Part shown: one piece after another, positions 1 through 10,559 of the stretch
How positions within the stretch are numbered: position 1 is the first letter of the stretch
Layout: each line of letters begins with the position of its first letter
NCBI RefSeq assembly: GCF_024139115.2
Contig: NC_085140.1
Location: 436,379,260-436,443,259 of the forward strand
DNA: 64,000 nt
DNA from: Armigeres subalbatus
Taxonomy: Eukaryota; Arthropoda; Insecta; Diptera; Culicidae
Direction of reading: 5' to 3'
Position numbers and translations under genes: made by a program
Notes under the pieces: generated by a model
Databases searched by the model: none
Seen by the model: only the letters and a program-made list of their open reading frames with translations
What the model was told of the DNA's origin: nothing

Positions 1-128
1 AGAGAGTAGGAGGTTGATGGTTCGAGTCCCTCCAAGACACGTGGATTCTTTTCGCAAATTTCATATCAATTTGTCCATTTCGAAACATGTGCTGTGCATA
101 TGCACAGCCAAGATATTCAACAAAAAAT
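1..128 (+). repeat. Truncated first copy of a direct repeat ending a tRNA-like sequence
   Basis: Bases 1-128 match 562-690 almost base for base: the end of a tRNA-like body, a B box (GGTTCGAGTCC), the ending CCAAGACACG, then about 85 bases of shared 3' flank containing TGTGCATATGCACA. The window edge cuts off the 5' half. The two copies sit about 561 bases apart, so this is a dispersed or tandem repeat carrying a tRNA-like module. It is not evidence of two independent tRNA genes. Confidence 0.8.
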
Positions 129-528
129 GGTTTTCGTATGGTCGAGTTGCCGAATAATATGCAATTAATTGTAATCAAGTGTCGGTCTTTCACCGTCATT
201 AGTCGTCTGAGTACACGCGACCGTTTACGTAAAGGCAATCAAACTCATCAAATGCTTTAGCCAAGCAAGCCTTTGGCACAGCAGAGTGCGATTGAATTCG
301 CATTCTATACCGTCCCGCCCAGTCCGTTGCTGGGGGCATGGAGTGCGATCCTCTCGTTTAATAAACAATGTGCACTCGCTTGGCTGTGGATATACAACAG
401 TAAAGCAAATGTGGAGATTGGGCAAATCAAGCATCCGAAAGATATTCAATTTGCAAAAAAGAGAGCTAACCGCGGTGGAGGTTGGTACTCGGATTCTGAT
501 GGCTTTTCCGCAAACGTGACCTTTAAGT

Positions 529-600
529 GGTCTTGTTGTGTAGGGGTTATCACGCCTATCTAGAGAGTAGGAGGTTGAGGGTTCGAGTCCCTCCAAGACA
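529..600 (+). tRNA. tRNA-like sequence with complete cloverleaf (anticodon position reads AGA), likely repeat-borne pseudogene
   Basis: The 72 bases fold into a canonical type I cloverleaf. The acceptor is GGTCTTG/CAAGACA with only the outermost pair mismatched. The D stem is GTG/CAC around TAGGGGTTAT, the anticodon stem is CCTAT/GTAGG around loop CTAGAGA, the variable loop has 5 bases, and the T stem is GAGGG/CCCTC around TTCGAGT. The anticodon would be AGA (Ser). A real tRNA-Ser has a long variable arm, which is absent here, so the body comes from another isoacceptor and the sequence is probably a tRNA pseudogene inside a repeat. A run of five T lies 8-13 bases downstream. The same 3' half occurs at 1-39. 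Confidence 0.55.
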
Positions 601-690
601 CGTGGATTCTTTTTCGCAAATTTCATATCAATTTGTCCATTTCGAAACATATGCTGTGCATATGCACAGCCAAGATATTTAACAAAAAAA
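562..690 (+). repeat. Second copy of the direct repeat at 1-128
   Basis: Near-identical to 1-128 with a few substitutions and one extra T. It contains the 3' half of the tRNA-like sequence and its 3' flank. Together with 129-561 it makes about one full repeat unit of 561 bases. An open frame on the minus strand across 225-809 is simply this repeat read backwards. Confidence 0.8.
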
Positions 691-2155
691 CGAAATGAGA
701 TTTTTATATATTCTGAATCCTCGTCCAAAAATACGTATTCTGGCAAAAAAGACAAAAAAAAACATTGTTCAGAAATGAATGAGAATTTTTTTGTTTGGGG
801 GTGATTCAAATATGACGTCCACTGCTTTTTGAAAATTTTAGACCCCTCCTCTTCTCTCTGTCACGCTTTTCACTGAGGCTTACACGCTGTTCACACCGGT
901 GAACGTTGACGGTCTGGTCTACATTGTGAAAGAAAATGGCAGTTCTTGGGTACGAAACGGTGCGGTACATAGCGGCCTCAAAGGGATAAACACCTCTTAG
1001 TTGCGTAAAGCGATGATTACATTAACCAATAGTTATTCAGGGTTGAGTGATGGTTAAGGCTAGTTGAAAGTATTTACAGAACAGAAGAAGCCGTGATATC
1101 CGTTCTGTAAATCTTTTAAATGAATCTGGTTATAACATTGAAATGTAAATAATTCTTAGCTTTCGCTGAGTTATTCCAAGTGCACATCTACCGTAATTAA
1201 ATTGCTTACAAGGCACATATTGACCTATTTCCCCTACCAATCGGTATTGTAGACGATTGTATGAATGGCTACCTTTATCGTAGGCCTAACTGCAGATTTA
1301 AAAAATTTAATTCAAAAAATTATCGAATTTATTCGAGTGAAAAGAAAATAACAATAAATTAAGCTACACGATAACGCATTGATCCACCCCAAAGCAACAC
1401 TATTCGATAGCCACAATTTTGTTAATATTTTCTATCTAGGTATCGGATGACAATGGATCGTTATCGGTCTCGCACTACGTAGGGGAAATAAGTATATAAT
1501 GCGCCGGTTGGGGCCAAAATTCTACACAATTATAAAAAAATATTGAAATTTGAGTTTTTTCCTCCGTGTTTTTGCTCGTATACATTTGAAGAGTTAAATA
1601 TTTGTAGTTTAGTATTCTTCCACAATTTATCTCATTCAATAGAAGGCTATAGTGGTGACTGATACACTCTCAAATATTTATCCAACTATTTACACGGAAA
1701 ATAGAAAAATAACTCTGTAAATTAAAAATCGACTATAAATCGACTTTGAATGAAAATTTTTGAACTCTGAATATGTTGAAGTTGAAATATCAAAAAAGAT
1801 GAATAGATTTATCAAATTAATCTGTTGGATGAAAAATTCAAAAAACAAAATTAAAAAAAAAACAATTGTGTTGCCCAAAACGTGTTCAGACCGATTTTAG
1901 AAAGCAAAATAGTGATTTTAGGGGAAAACAAAAATTTGGGTTGTAGAGGGTTAACCCAAATTTTGGCTCAAAAACGTGAGCGGCTGAAGCCAAAAAACAT
2001 TTATTAGCCGTTACACAAAAAAACTTAGTCAAAAACGCTGTATTTAAATTTTTGTTTGTTTATTTGGCCCTTTCCGACTGACACTAATGTTATGCAAAAC
2101 TATTTCAGTGCAAAATGTTGGAATTATTGGTTATCATTTCTAGCGGATATCCAGT
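691..2155. other. Non-coding AT-rich stretch
   Basis: No gene, RNA or bounded repeat recognised. A run of A/T-rich words with poly-A tracts near 1850 gives only short accidental open frames. Probably intronic sequence of the surrounding gene plus decayed repeats. Confidence 0.5.
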
Positions 2156-3132
2156 ATATTGCGCTCGATCGATAATGGCTACCTTGTGAGTTCTTTTTTG
2201 ACATTCAGAAAATATTCAATCAAAGTAGGTTTTGATTCATCCAAAATATTAGCACTAATAAGCACAGGAGGGGGCCTCGTTAGCCGTGCGGTAAGACGTG
2301 CGGCAACAAAGCAAGACCATGCTGAGGGTGACTGGGTTCGATTCCCGGTGCCGGTCTAGGCAATTTTCGGATTGGAAATTGTCTCGATTTCCCTGGGCAT
2401 AAATGTATCATCGTGCTAGCCTCATGATATACGAATGCAAAAATGGTAACCTGGCTTAGAAACCTCGCAGTTGATAACTGTGGAAGTGCTTAATGAACAA
2501 TAAGCTGCGAGGCGGCTCTGTCCCAGTGTGGGGATGTAATGCCAATAAGAAGAAGAAGAAGAAGAAGAATAAGCACTCAAACAAACGTCAATGTCAATCA
2601 AATCAATATTTTTTTAAATTTAAATTATCGATCGTAATAACGCATTCCAGAAGCTGGATTTCAAAATGTGTTGTATTGCGAAGGGTTCAACTCTGCCTAA
2701 TGGTTTGTTGTTTGAATTCCACTTGTAACGGAGTTATAGCCATAGTTTCAGTAACTTAGACTAAATGATAACAAAATTCCAAAAAAATAGTTTTAGCTAC
2801 TGCAACTAGCGTTAATACTCGGTTTTTAGTTGAAATCTAACACCGCACCGTTATGCAGATTTCTAGAAACACCTTCGCACTAGAAGTCCACCATACAACA
2901 CATTTTGAAACTCAGCTTCTGGCATGAGTTATTGACAAACTACTAAATGATCGAATGCAAATTACTAAATAATCGATAATTTAAATTAAAAATATATTGA
3001 TTTGATTGACATTGACGTTTGTATGAGTGCTTATTAGCGCTAATATTTTTGATGAATCAAAACCTACTTTGATTGAATATTTTCTGAATGTCAAAAAAGA
3101 ACTCACAAGGTCGCCATTATCGAGCGCAATAT
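2156..3132. mobile_element. Foldback (long inverted-repeat) element with a SINE in its left arm
   Basis: The ends start ATATTGCGCTCGAT and read inward as near-identical inverted arms. The left arm, 2156-2265 continued at 2577-2680, matches the reverse complement of about 2905-3132, including the stretch around TTGACATTCAGAAAATATT. Removing the SINE at 2266-2567 restores a continuous arm, so the SINE arrived later. No transposase frame is present. A degenerate copy of the end may lie at 3215-3245. Confidence 0.75.
2266..2567 (+). mobile_element. Feilai-type tRNA-derived SINE, full length
   Basis: A tRNA-like head carries an A-box-like region (TTAGCCGTGCGGTAAG) and a strong B box (GGTTCGATTCC). 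The body ends GGGGATGTAATGCCAATAAG and an (AGA)n tail follows. It is flanked by the 9-bp duplication AATAAGCAC at 2257-2265 and 2568-2576, the hallmark of LINE-mediated retroposition. SINEs of this structure are known from Aedes as Feilai. It sits inside the arm of a foldback element, which dates it after that element. Confidence 0.9.
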
Positions 3133-4151
3133 TCTGAATATTCTACAATGATTAAAATATGTATGTACGTACATATTTTCTACCTCTTGAATATAAAAAA
3201 GAAAATCTTGAGACCTCCATTATCGAGCTCAAAATATTGGATTGCCTAGCGTCGTTCATTTTAAATGGAAATTTTATTGTATTTTGAAATACAATAATTT
3301 TCTTGTAATATTTTTGGTTTTTTCTTGAAAACTCTTGGACCATATAATGACTGGTATGATAGGTTTTTTTATAAACACTTCTAAACTACATTGTTTCGGA
3401 TGAAATCACCATTAAATTGAAAGATTTGCTTAGAGGGCGCATATTGACTATCCTTCCCCCACCTTCGAAAATATCATGCCCGATAGGTCCGCCGCTGCGT
3501 CGAAAATGAAAAACGACGAGCTTCTGGGAAATCTCGAACGGAAAACTGAAACTTCTTGTCGCCCACCGAAGTGTCATACTTTGCTTAGTTTTAGATTGTT
3601 ATGAGTCCGGAGGCGATGTGACCGCTTCGGAGAAAAGTGCTGTCGGTGGTTCGCGCCACCATAAAAATCGGAAACCGACGGCCACATTTCGGATAAATAG
3701 TGACACGTGAAATGGCAGCAAAACGGCATCGTTTTGTGGCCGTGAAATAGAAAACCAAAGTCGTAGACTGCAATAATTTACGGCAAAAATAATAACGCTC
3801 AGGTACCTTCTCCGGGGTGGGAGATTCCTCCTGGCGTTTGTGGGTATAAGTTGGATTCAGTTGCCAGAAATCTCTCGAATAACCTTCGTTGTTTATCGAG
3901 AGTAACATCGTTTGCAACAGATTTCGGCAACTTTTGGAGATATTTCGGTGCACAGACTGTTACAGGCACTTTGCCTTGATTAATTGTCACCGAAATTGCT
4001 CGTAACGGGTCTAGAGCTCTTACACTAATGGCGATAATCATACAGCATTGAACTGGTGAAAGATGTTAGCTGAAAAGAGGTTATTGTCCTGAGATAGAGA
4101 TAAAGACAAAGTAGGAAAAGCTTTTCTCGAAAAGACTGTTTTTTCCACTTA
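3133..4151. other. Non-coding stretch with somewhat higher GC, no recognised gene
   Basis: Bases 3400-4050 look less repetitive than their surroundings and contain a short minus-strand open frame (3799-4041). I see no domain, and an in-frame TAA sits directly below the best upstream acceptor. Treated as intron sequence. Confidence 0.45.
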
Positions 4152-4377
4152 CCGTCGTGCGGGGCTTCTTTTGATTCCGGGGGCTACTTTGGATTTTTGA
4201 TTTTTTGAAAAAAATAAACGGAAAAAATACCAAATTTGAAACAGAAAGTTACCATCCAACTATCATCAAGACACCCGATTGGTGATAATGACAATTTTAT
4301 AGTAATTTTCGTTATAATTCTTGTTTTAAAATGTCCAAAGTAGCCCCTGATTTTTCAAAAGAAGCCCCACACGACGG
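4152..4377. mobile_element. TA-flanked MITE (226 bp)
   Basis: The ends are inverted repeats CCGTCGTGCGGGGCTTCTTT on the left and the reverse complement of CCGTCGTGTGGGGCTTCTTT on the right. A second matching block contains GGGGCTACTTTGGA. It is flanked by TA at 4150-4151 and 4378-4379, as expected for a Tc1/mariner-mobilised MITE. There is no coding capacity. Confidence 0.8.
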
Positions 4378-5308
4378 TATGCCATTATGAGAACGAATTT
4401 GTTCAATAGTCTAATTTTTAAGTGCAAGTTGTTTACCCAAAGATGTTTACTGTATTTACCTAAAACTATGTTTCTTTACAGTTGCCTAATATAAGTAGGT
4501 TTTGATAAAAACAGTTTGTTAAAATAATGGAACACAAACGAATTAATTTCAATTTTGTTTACAGATGAAACTTTTTTTATACATATGCACATATAACTGC
4601 TGCTTCATTTGTTTATAATACTAGTGTTGAGCTTTTATAAAGCAGACCTGTATTTCTTTGTAGAAAGTTTTTTTTCGGACTTGTATGAAACATTGAGCCT
4701 ATCGTTTGTTATAAATCATTCATGTGCTACTTCCAGTTCTACTACAGTTACCATGGTCCAACACTGAATTGAGTATGTTCATACTTTTGGTGATTTTGGT
4801 CGCTTCTACTGGTCAGCTTTGTCTGTTTATTTCTTAATTCACAGTACCCGAAATCATCGTCGAATTATTGAACGACTAACCGCAGTGCAGAACGTGACAC
4901 CACGTCTCCATTTTTCTGAAACTTTAGTTCTGACTTTGAAAAAAAAATAGAGACGTACGTGGTGAAAGAATGGCGTTGATTTTCTAATCACACCCGGCAT
5001 CGATGTATAGAAAGCTAGGAAGAGCCAGTGCCATTCGTGCAACCGTCGACTACTGTACCGTTCATAAGGTCCTTGGAGGTGAAACACCCAAATAGAAAAG
5101 ATTGATGACTCCGTGGTGCGTTGGCGTTAATACATATTCAGTGAAATGTCACGACGGTTTACTCGATGTTTGATGATGAGAAGTAAGATAAATGATGCGA
5201 TAATAGGCCGGTTAGTAATGTAAGTAAATAAGTAATGTTTTCGTTCAAGGATGCAGTATGCGCCTTTAAGCTGAATTTGCGACAAAAAGATATATTTTAT
5301 TTATATTG

Positions 5309-5496
5309 CACGCAAAAAAACGTTCATAACTAACAAGTTCACGGTGTAATTCTCCGTGAACAACAGCCAAGGATTTGGGAACACAGTCGCGTTTTCTGGA
5401 ACGTTCTGGAAAACGTGACTGGTGTTCCCGAATCCATGAATTAAATCACGGTGTGTTTTTGCTGGTTCACGAATTCGGGAACGCTTTTTTTGCGTG
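5309..5496. mobile_element. Short inverted-repeat element (MITE-like)
   Basis: The left end CACGCAAAAAAACGTTC is mirrored by GAACGCTTTTTTTGCGTG on the right, with further pairing inside (TTCACGG, GTTCCCGAAT). Length is 188 bases. I could not fix a target duplication. No coding sequence. Confidence 0.6.
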
Positions 5497-7304
5497 AGTG
5501 ACAAAACTGATTATTATCTAAATTTCGTGTAACTTGATGGTATCGTTTTCGCATTCATATGGCCTTCAATCAATGTTTATTTCCTGTTGCATATACTATT
5601 ACATATTGTAAATTTGCTACCAAAATTCATAAATCTGAAGTGATGACTGAGATTTAAGAGATTTTGAATAATTTTATTCCCAAAATATTTTGATAGTTCG
5701 CAAATTCGTCCACTTTGTATGAAACAACTATTGAAAAGCTAATAAAAAACTTAATCGTGTTTAGTACAATTTATAAAACAAAAAGATAATTTCCGTAATA
5801 AATCTAAAAATCAGATAATTATTCAGTAGTTCGTTAACATGTAGATTGCAATAATTTCCACCTTCTTAAATGAAAATTGCAAAGTGCCAAACATTTTTAA
5901 ATAACAGAATCGTCTTGTAATTATTTTGCATACATTCTATGTTAATATTGTACTGGATATAGTAAATCCTTAGCTCCGTTATCATCATTAACAATAAATC
6001 AATCTGACATGTAGTTCGCCACTTCTTGGAGACGAAGTTTATCTATCAGCTCCATTCGTTCCACGGAAACGCCTTATTGGCTCTACGGATTCCTAAAGTA
6101 AACTGAAAAAGTATAAATGAAAAGTTAGCTTGCTCAAATCTCCAACACCGCTAATGCAAACTGCAAATCCCAGCAACATCAAACTCCCACACGAGAGTGT
6201 CTTTTCTTTTTGTCGGCAGCGGATGAGGGACCCACAAAGGAGTGTGTGATATGTCGTGCTAGTGGTTTTGACATGTGACCAAAGATTAACCAAACGGCCC
6301 ATTAGACTCGACCCTCTTCTCATGCGAGTCAGAGCTCACAGACCATCAGCCACAGACAGACACAGTTTCCACGTGGAGACACATAAACATATTACAGGCA
6401 AAAAAAATGTCGGACATTTGGACGACGCAATAAGGACGAGGACGGTATAAATCCCTAGTTGTTGATTTCATAAAAGTGCTTGCTCGCTGTTGTTCAGTGC
6501 TGTTATGTTGTTATGATGATGATGATGACAACACACTGATGATGGGCTGCTTCATTCGGCGAAGGATAATAATTAATGGCGACAAGAATATCACAGTAAA
6601 TGAGTCGAGAAACAGGACACGCATCAAACAATAGGGACTTGTGAGTAGATTGAGTGATTTTTTCGTGGGTGTGCTCGAAATGCGTTGCGTGAGTGCGAGA
6701 AAACATGGAGGTACATTAATTCGGTGTCATTTTTTTTATTTTGTGAAGCGCTCTTCGGAGCATTAGATAGACAAACGAAGCGACCCATGTGCAATTTCCT
6801 ATTGCAGATATTGCAATCTGTAGGGAGTAAAGTTGCTTGGTACAAATCTCTGATTCTTGTTTAACATTAAGCCTGTTTGATGCAAATCATTATGCCAATC
6901 AACTATACATCCTTTAGTAGATCAAACACATCAATAGATAAATAAGTACCGAAAAAAGGCAGAAAAATGAAAAACGACAATGCACATCATGGATATGATG
7001 TGAACGACATCGAAAATAGACTTCACAGATGTGCTCGGAAAGGAAACAGTTCGCAGTTGACACGCGTTCACCAGCTAACATATTCCAAAACGGTGATGAG
7101 TTATTTTCGTCTTCCTGCCGACTGACTCCGTTCCGATATGTTCCGTTTGTCGGTGAGACCCACAATGATCCGCGAGAGAAAGAGACACGCACACAATGGA
7201 CAGACGGATGGAAAACTGCGCCCAGCAGCGCTGAATGGAGCTTTTCCGCTAGCATAGGTGAGTACCAGTCTTACGTGCTTGTTGGGAACCTAGCGGGGCA
7301 TTAC
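5497..7304. other. Non-coding stretch flanking the third receptor exon
   Basis: No gene recognised. Bases 6000-7300 are less AT-rich and look single-copy by eye, which fits intron sequence next to a conserved exon. A TATA-like word at 6445 and an initiator-like TCAGT at 6493 occur but are badly spaced relative to each other. Confidence 0.4.
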
Positions 7305-7543
7305 CGATCGGTTTCACGTGCGGAAAGGTAATATGCAGATTGCAAAAACTCGAATCGCAACAGGCCATCGTGTGGTGCGGATGAACGACCGCCACGGTAC
7401 TGGTCATGGGGCCGCTGATGGTGGTATCCGGGTCGGAGGGACCCACTAGGGCCGTTGTTGCCATCGCCGATCCAGATGGAGCGACTTTCTCCCGGCACCA
7501 GATGGGATTGTCCGGTGGATTGAGGATACGCCGTTCGATGCAT
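7305..7543 (-). CDS. babo: Alternative ectodomain exon of a TGF-beta/activin type I receptor (baboon-like), long-loop variant
   Basis: This internal exon encodes the second half of the receptor's extracellular three-finger ligand-binding domain. On the minus strand it follows an acceptor GTGTGTAG and starts A|TGC, a split codon then Cys. It gives C-x14-C, a loop of about 42 residues rich in Ser, Thr, Pro and His, then ACCDSSFCN and 11 further residues. It ends on the G of a split Gly codon before the donor GTAATG. Length is 239 bases, so it starts and ends in the same phases as the exons at 61282-61424 and 62102-62247. The CCxxxxCN ending is the signature of activin/TGF-beta receptor ectodomains. 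The loop between the third Cys and CC is about 30 residues longer than in its two sisters. The upstream AG-free tract is 46 bases. Baboon is favoured over thickveins or saxophone because only baboon is known for alternative exons here. Confidence 0.72.
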
Positions 7544-8597
7544 CTACACACGCGTACATATAGATTGATAGGTGAATCAAACAGAACGGATCTGGCGGAT
7601 TGTCATCACCGGAGTGATTGAACTTGGAATGATTTGTAGCATGGTTTTGACTAGTGACGAATGTGTGTGTGTATGGAGAAGATGAGGGATGTCGAGGTTA
7701 AACACTTCGGTTAATGCTTTGAATGTTAAAAGTCGAAACTACAAACCATGATCGATACTTGCAAACTTAATCAAAGATCTGGTAATTTTTATGTACAAAA
7801 AAAATGTACAATATCTGTTGAGAAAAATATTTTTAAGAACATACAATACATCAGCAATTATAAGAAATGTCTTCAAAATAAGTTTTCATTGATCATTTTT
7901 TTAAGTGTAAGGAAATAGGAACATAATATGATAAACAGCTTCCAAAAATCCATCTATGAAACTTTATTATTTTAGAAAAAAACCGAAAACATTTCGAATC
8001 TGCAATGGGCCACCGATAAAAAACTATACTTGGAAAAGAGTACCGGTTTTGGCCACCAACCCTGAAAAATGTATATTTTACAAAAAATATCGATCAGTTT
8101 CAACAGCGAAAAAATAAGGGATGTATCTCCTGTTAGAGCTATTAAAACCCTCGAAAACTACTTTACTTTTGGAGGTATGCAAAAAACTGGCCAAATAAGG
8201 AACATGGCCAAAACTGGTACAGTTACCCTACTTAAAGTTGCTCAGAGAAACGCAATAAATATTCTGTTTAACCAACATTTTCGATTCATTTTAAACTGTC
8301 ATTCTACGCCACTATTGCCTAGGGAAACGCTATTCTACGAAATGCAGTAATAAAGAAGATAATGTCATCTTTCAATTAACGCGTCTGCACGACATGAGGC
8401 TATCAGTAGAAATAAGTCGAACAAAGGAACGCGTTTGCCAGGTTTATGGCGAACAGGGGAAATAGTGCCTTACGAGACGAGCCAGCCTTGGGCTGAAAGT
8501 CTCGCCAATAAAGATAAAAAAATAATGCCTTCTTCAACCCTTTCAGGCCCAAATTTTTCTAACAAGTTGAAAAATATTATTTCGGGATGTACTAGAT
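7544..8597. other. Non-coding intron stretch
   Basis: AT-rich sequence upstream (in transcription order) of the exon at 7305-7543. No gene, RNA or bounded repeat recognised. Confidence 0.45.
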
Positions 8598-9121
8598 CAT
8601 CCAAACTGTCCTTGAGTCCGGAACTTGCGATCTACAGTTTCAATGCGAGCTTTTTTCGTCACTCTTAGCTTGGTCATGTATTCAACCATGTCCATAACAT
8701 ATTCCTAAAGATCAAAAGACATCCAAACTGTCCTTGAGTACCGAACTTGTGATCAACAGCCACGAAACTAGCTGTTTTCACCACTAGAAGCGTGAATATT
8801 TATTCAACCATGTCCATAATATGCCCCAAAAGACCATGGGACAGGGTCAGATGGTTTTGGGATATCCTGGATCATCCAAACCGTCCTTGAGTTCAAAACT
8901 TGCGATCTACAGCCACCGCTCTAGTTTTTTCATCGCTTCAAGCTTGGATATGTATTTTTTGCGTCGCTTCAAGCTTGGATATGTATTCAACCATATTCAT
9001 AATATATTCATGAAGATCAGGAGACATATTCAGGTGGTTTTGGGATATCCAGGGTCATCCAAACTGTCCTTGAATTCTGAACTTGCGATCTACAGCTACG
9101 ACACTAGCTACACTAGCTAGG
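8598..9121 (-). repeat. Satellite-like array, left block (units about 120-180 bp)
   Basis: A unit beginning CATCCAAACTGTCCTTGAG recurs at 8598, 8720, 8873 and 9056. Between these come AACTTGCGATCTACAG and TATTCAACCATGTCCATAA. The units are imperfect and vary in length. Reverse complements of the same words form the array at 10560-11780, so the two blocks lie in opposite orientations. A MITE at 9122-10054 interrupts this block, which resumes at about 10080-10330. Confidence 0.75.
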
Positions 9122-10054
9122 ACAGCGCTCATCTGATCCTTCATCATGTTCTGAGTGTCCTCTGAAAATTTGAGCTCATTTGGATTAAAACTGATTTAGC
9201 ACAAGCCGTTTCAATTTCGCATGCAAATTAGTATGGGGAAATTTATTTTTCTATTATACCGGTTATGATGCTTCCCCATTAAGCGCAGGTTAAAGAACCT
9301 GATATAACATTTCAAAGAGGCGTAACTGCTTTTGTAACAAAGCTTCTCACGTCGCTGGTGTGTTAATTTGAGCCCACCCACGCAATTCAACACTACTGAT
9401 GGAGACAGCGAATCCTCTTCTTTCATTAAATTGCGCTGGATTGCGTTGGTGAGCACAAATAAGCCCACAAGAGACGTGAGAAGCTCTTGTTTACAAAAGC
9501 AGTTTCGCCCTTTTGAAATGTTGGTGCCGATATAGCTAAAAAGAATACTCAAGAGCTTTCACCAAACGAAAACCGCATGTTGATTCATCGCCCCAATAAT
9601 TAGTAATCGATTTTAATTCAGGTTGCGAATCTTTAGTCATGATCGTTAAACTTCTTTGAGGGCATCACTGATACGTGCAGTGCAACATAGTAGCCTGAAT
9701 TTGTGCGTGCTATCTTTCGCGCCACGAGCAGCAATGTTGCCTGTTGAAGAGTTACGCAATTGGTTTCAGAAAACTACGGTTTAGATTAAATTCGATTACT
9801 AATTATTGGAACGATTAATTAAGATGCAGTTTTCACAGGGTGAAAGCTCTTGAGTATTCTTTTTAGCTATATAGGTTTTCTTTTAACCTGCGCTTAATGG
9901 GGAAGCGTCATTATCGGTATAATGAAAAAAATAATTTTCCCATACTAATTTGCATGCAAACTTGAAACGGCTTGTGCTAAATCAGTTTTAATCCAAATGA
10001 GCTCAAATTTTCAGAGGACACTCAGAACATGATAAAGAATCAGATGAGCGCAGT
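9122..10054. mobile_element. Long inverted-repeat element inserted in the satellite array
   Basis: Bases 9122-9300 and about 9880-10054 are inverted copies of each other over roughly 175 bases, starting at GCGCTCATCTGAT. The interior holds two further inverted pairs: 9322-9355 with 9473-9510, and 9529-9565 with 9838-9873. It is therefore a nested palindrome. There is no transposase frame. Confidence 0.75.
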
Positions 10055-10079
10055 GGAGCAAAATCAATTTTTTGAACCA

Positions 10080-10330
10080 CCCTAATATGTATTCAAGCAT
10101 GTCCATAACATATTCCAGGAGACATGGTAGGTTGGGACATCCTGGGTAATCCAAACCGTTTTTGAGTTCAGAACTTGCGTTCTACAGCCACCTTTCTAGC
10201 TTCTTTCGTCGCTTTAAGTTGGATATGTATTCATCCATATCCATAATACATTCATGAAAATCAAGGGACATGTTTAGATGAGTTTCCTTTCCCTTCCTTT
10301 CCTGGGTCATCAAAACAGCGAGCAGTACAT
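10080..10330 (-). repeat. Continuation of the left satellite block
   Basis: Further units with AATCCAAACCGT, GAGTTCAGAACTTGCG and TATTCATCCATATCCATAA, in the same orientation as 8598-9121. The array was contiguous before the element at 9122-10054 inserted. Confidence 0.7.
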
Positions 10331-10559
10331 TTTCCAGCTTCCCAGCATTTAAAAAAAATCGTACCTGTGATTATAATGCTGTCACAGTGCAAACATGCTT
10401 CAAACTGGCTTATAGAGTCGCTTCATATTGTCGGAAAGGAAAAATATAGTGCTAATGGTTACTTTGGGTTTCCGTCACTCAAAGCTCCAATATATCGGCA
10501 CCAACATTTCAAATTTTCTCAAAGTTACTATATGTATGTGATTATTACAGTTGAATATA

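Noticed and set aside
225..809. 194-codon minus-strand frame
   Set aside because: It is the reverse reading of the tRNA-like repeat that recurs at 1-128. No protein family recognised.
3799..4041. 80-codon minus-strand frame as possible exon
   Set aside because: An in-frame TAA lies immediately after the best upstream acceptor, and no domain could be named.
6445..6497. TATA box and TCAGT initiator
   Set aside because: The TATAAAT word is about 49 bases from the initiator instead of about 30, and no exon or conserved frame follows.
7029..7331. Plus-strand 100-codon frame with donor-like GTGAGT at 7258
   Set aside because: It ends across the minus-strand receptor exon, has no recognisable domain, and the minus-strand reading is clearly the conserved one.
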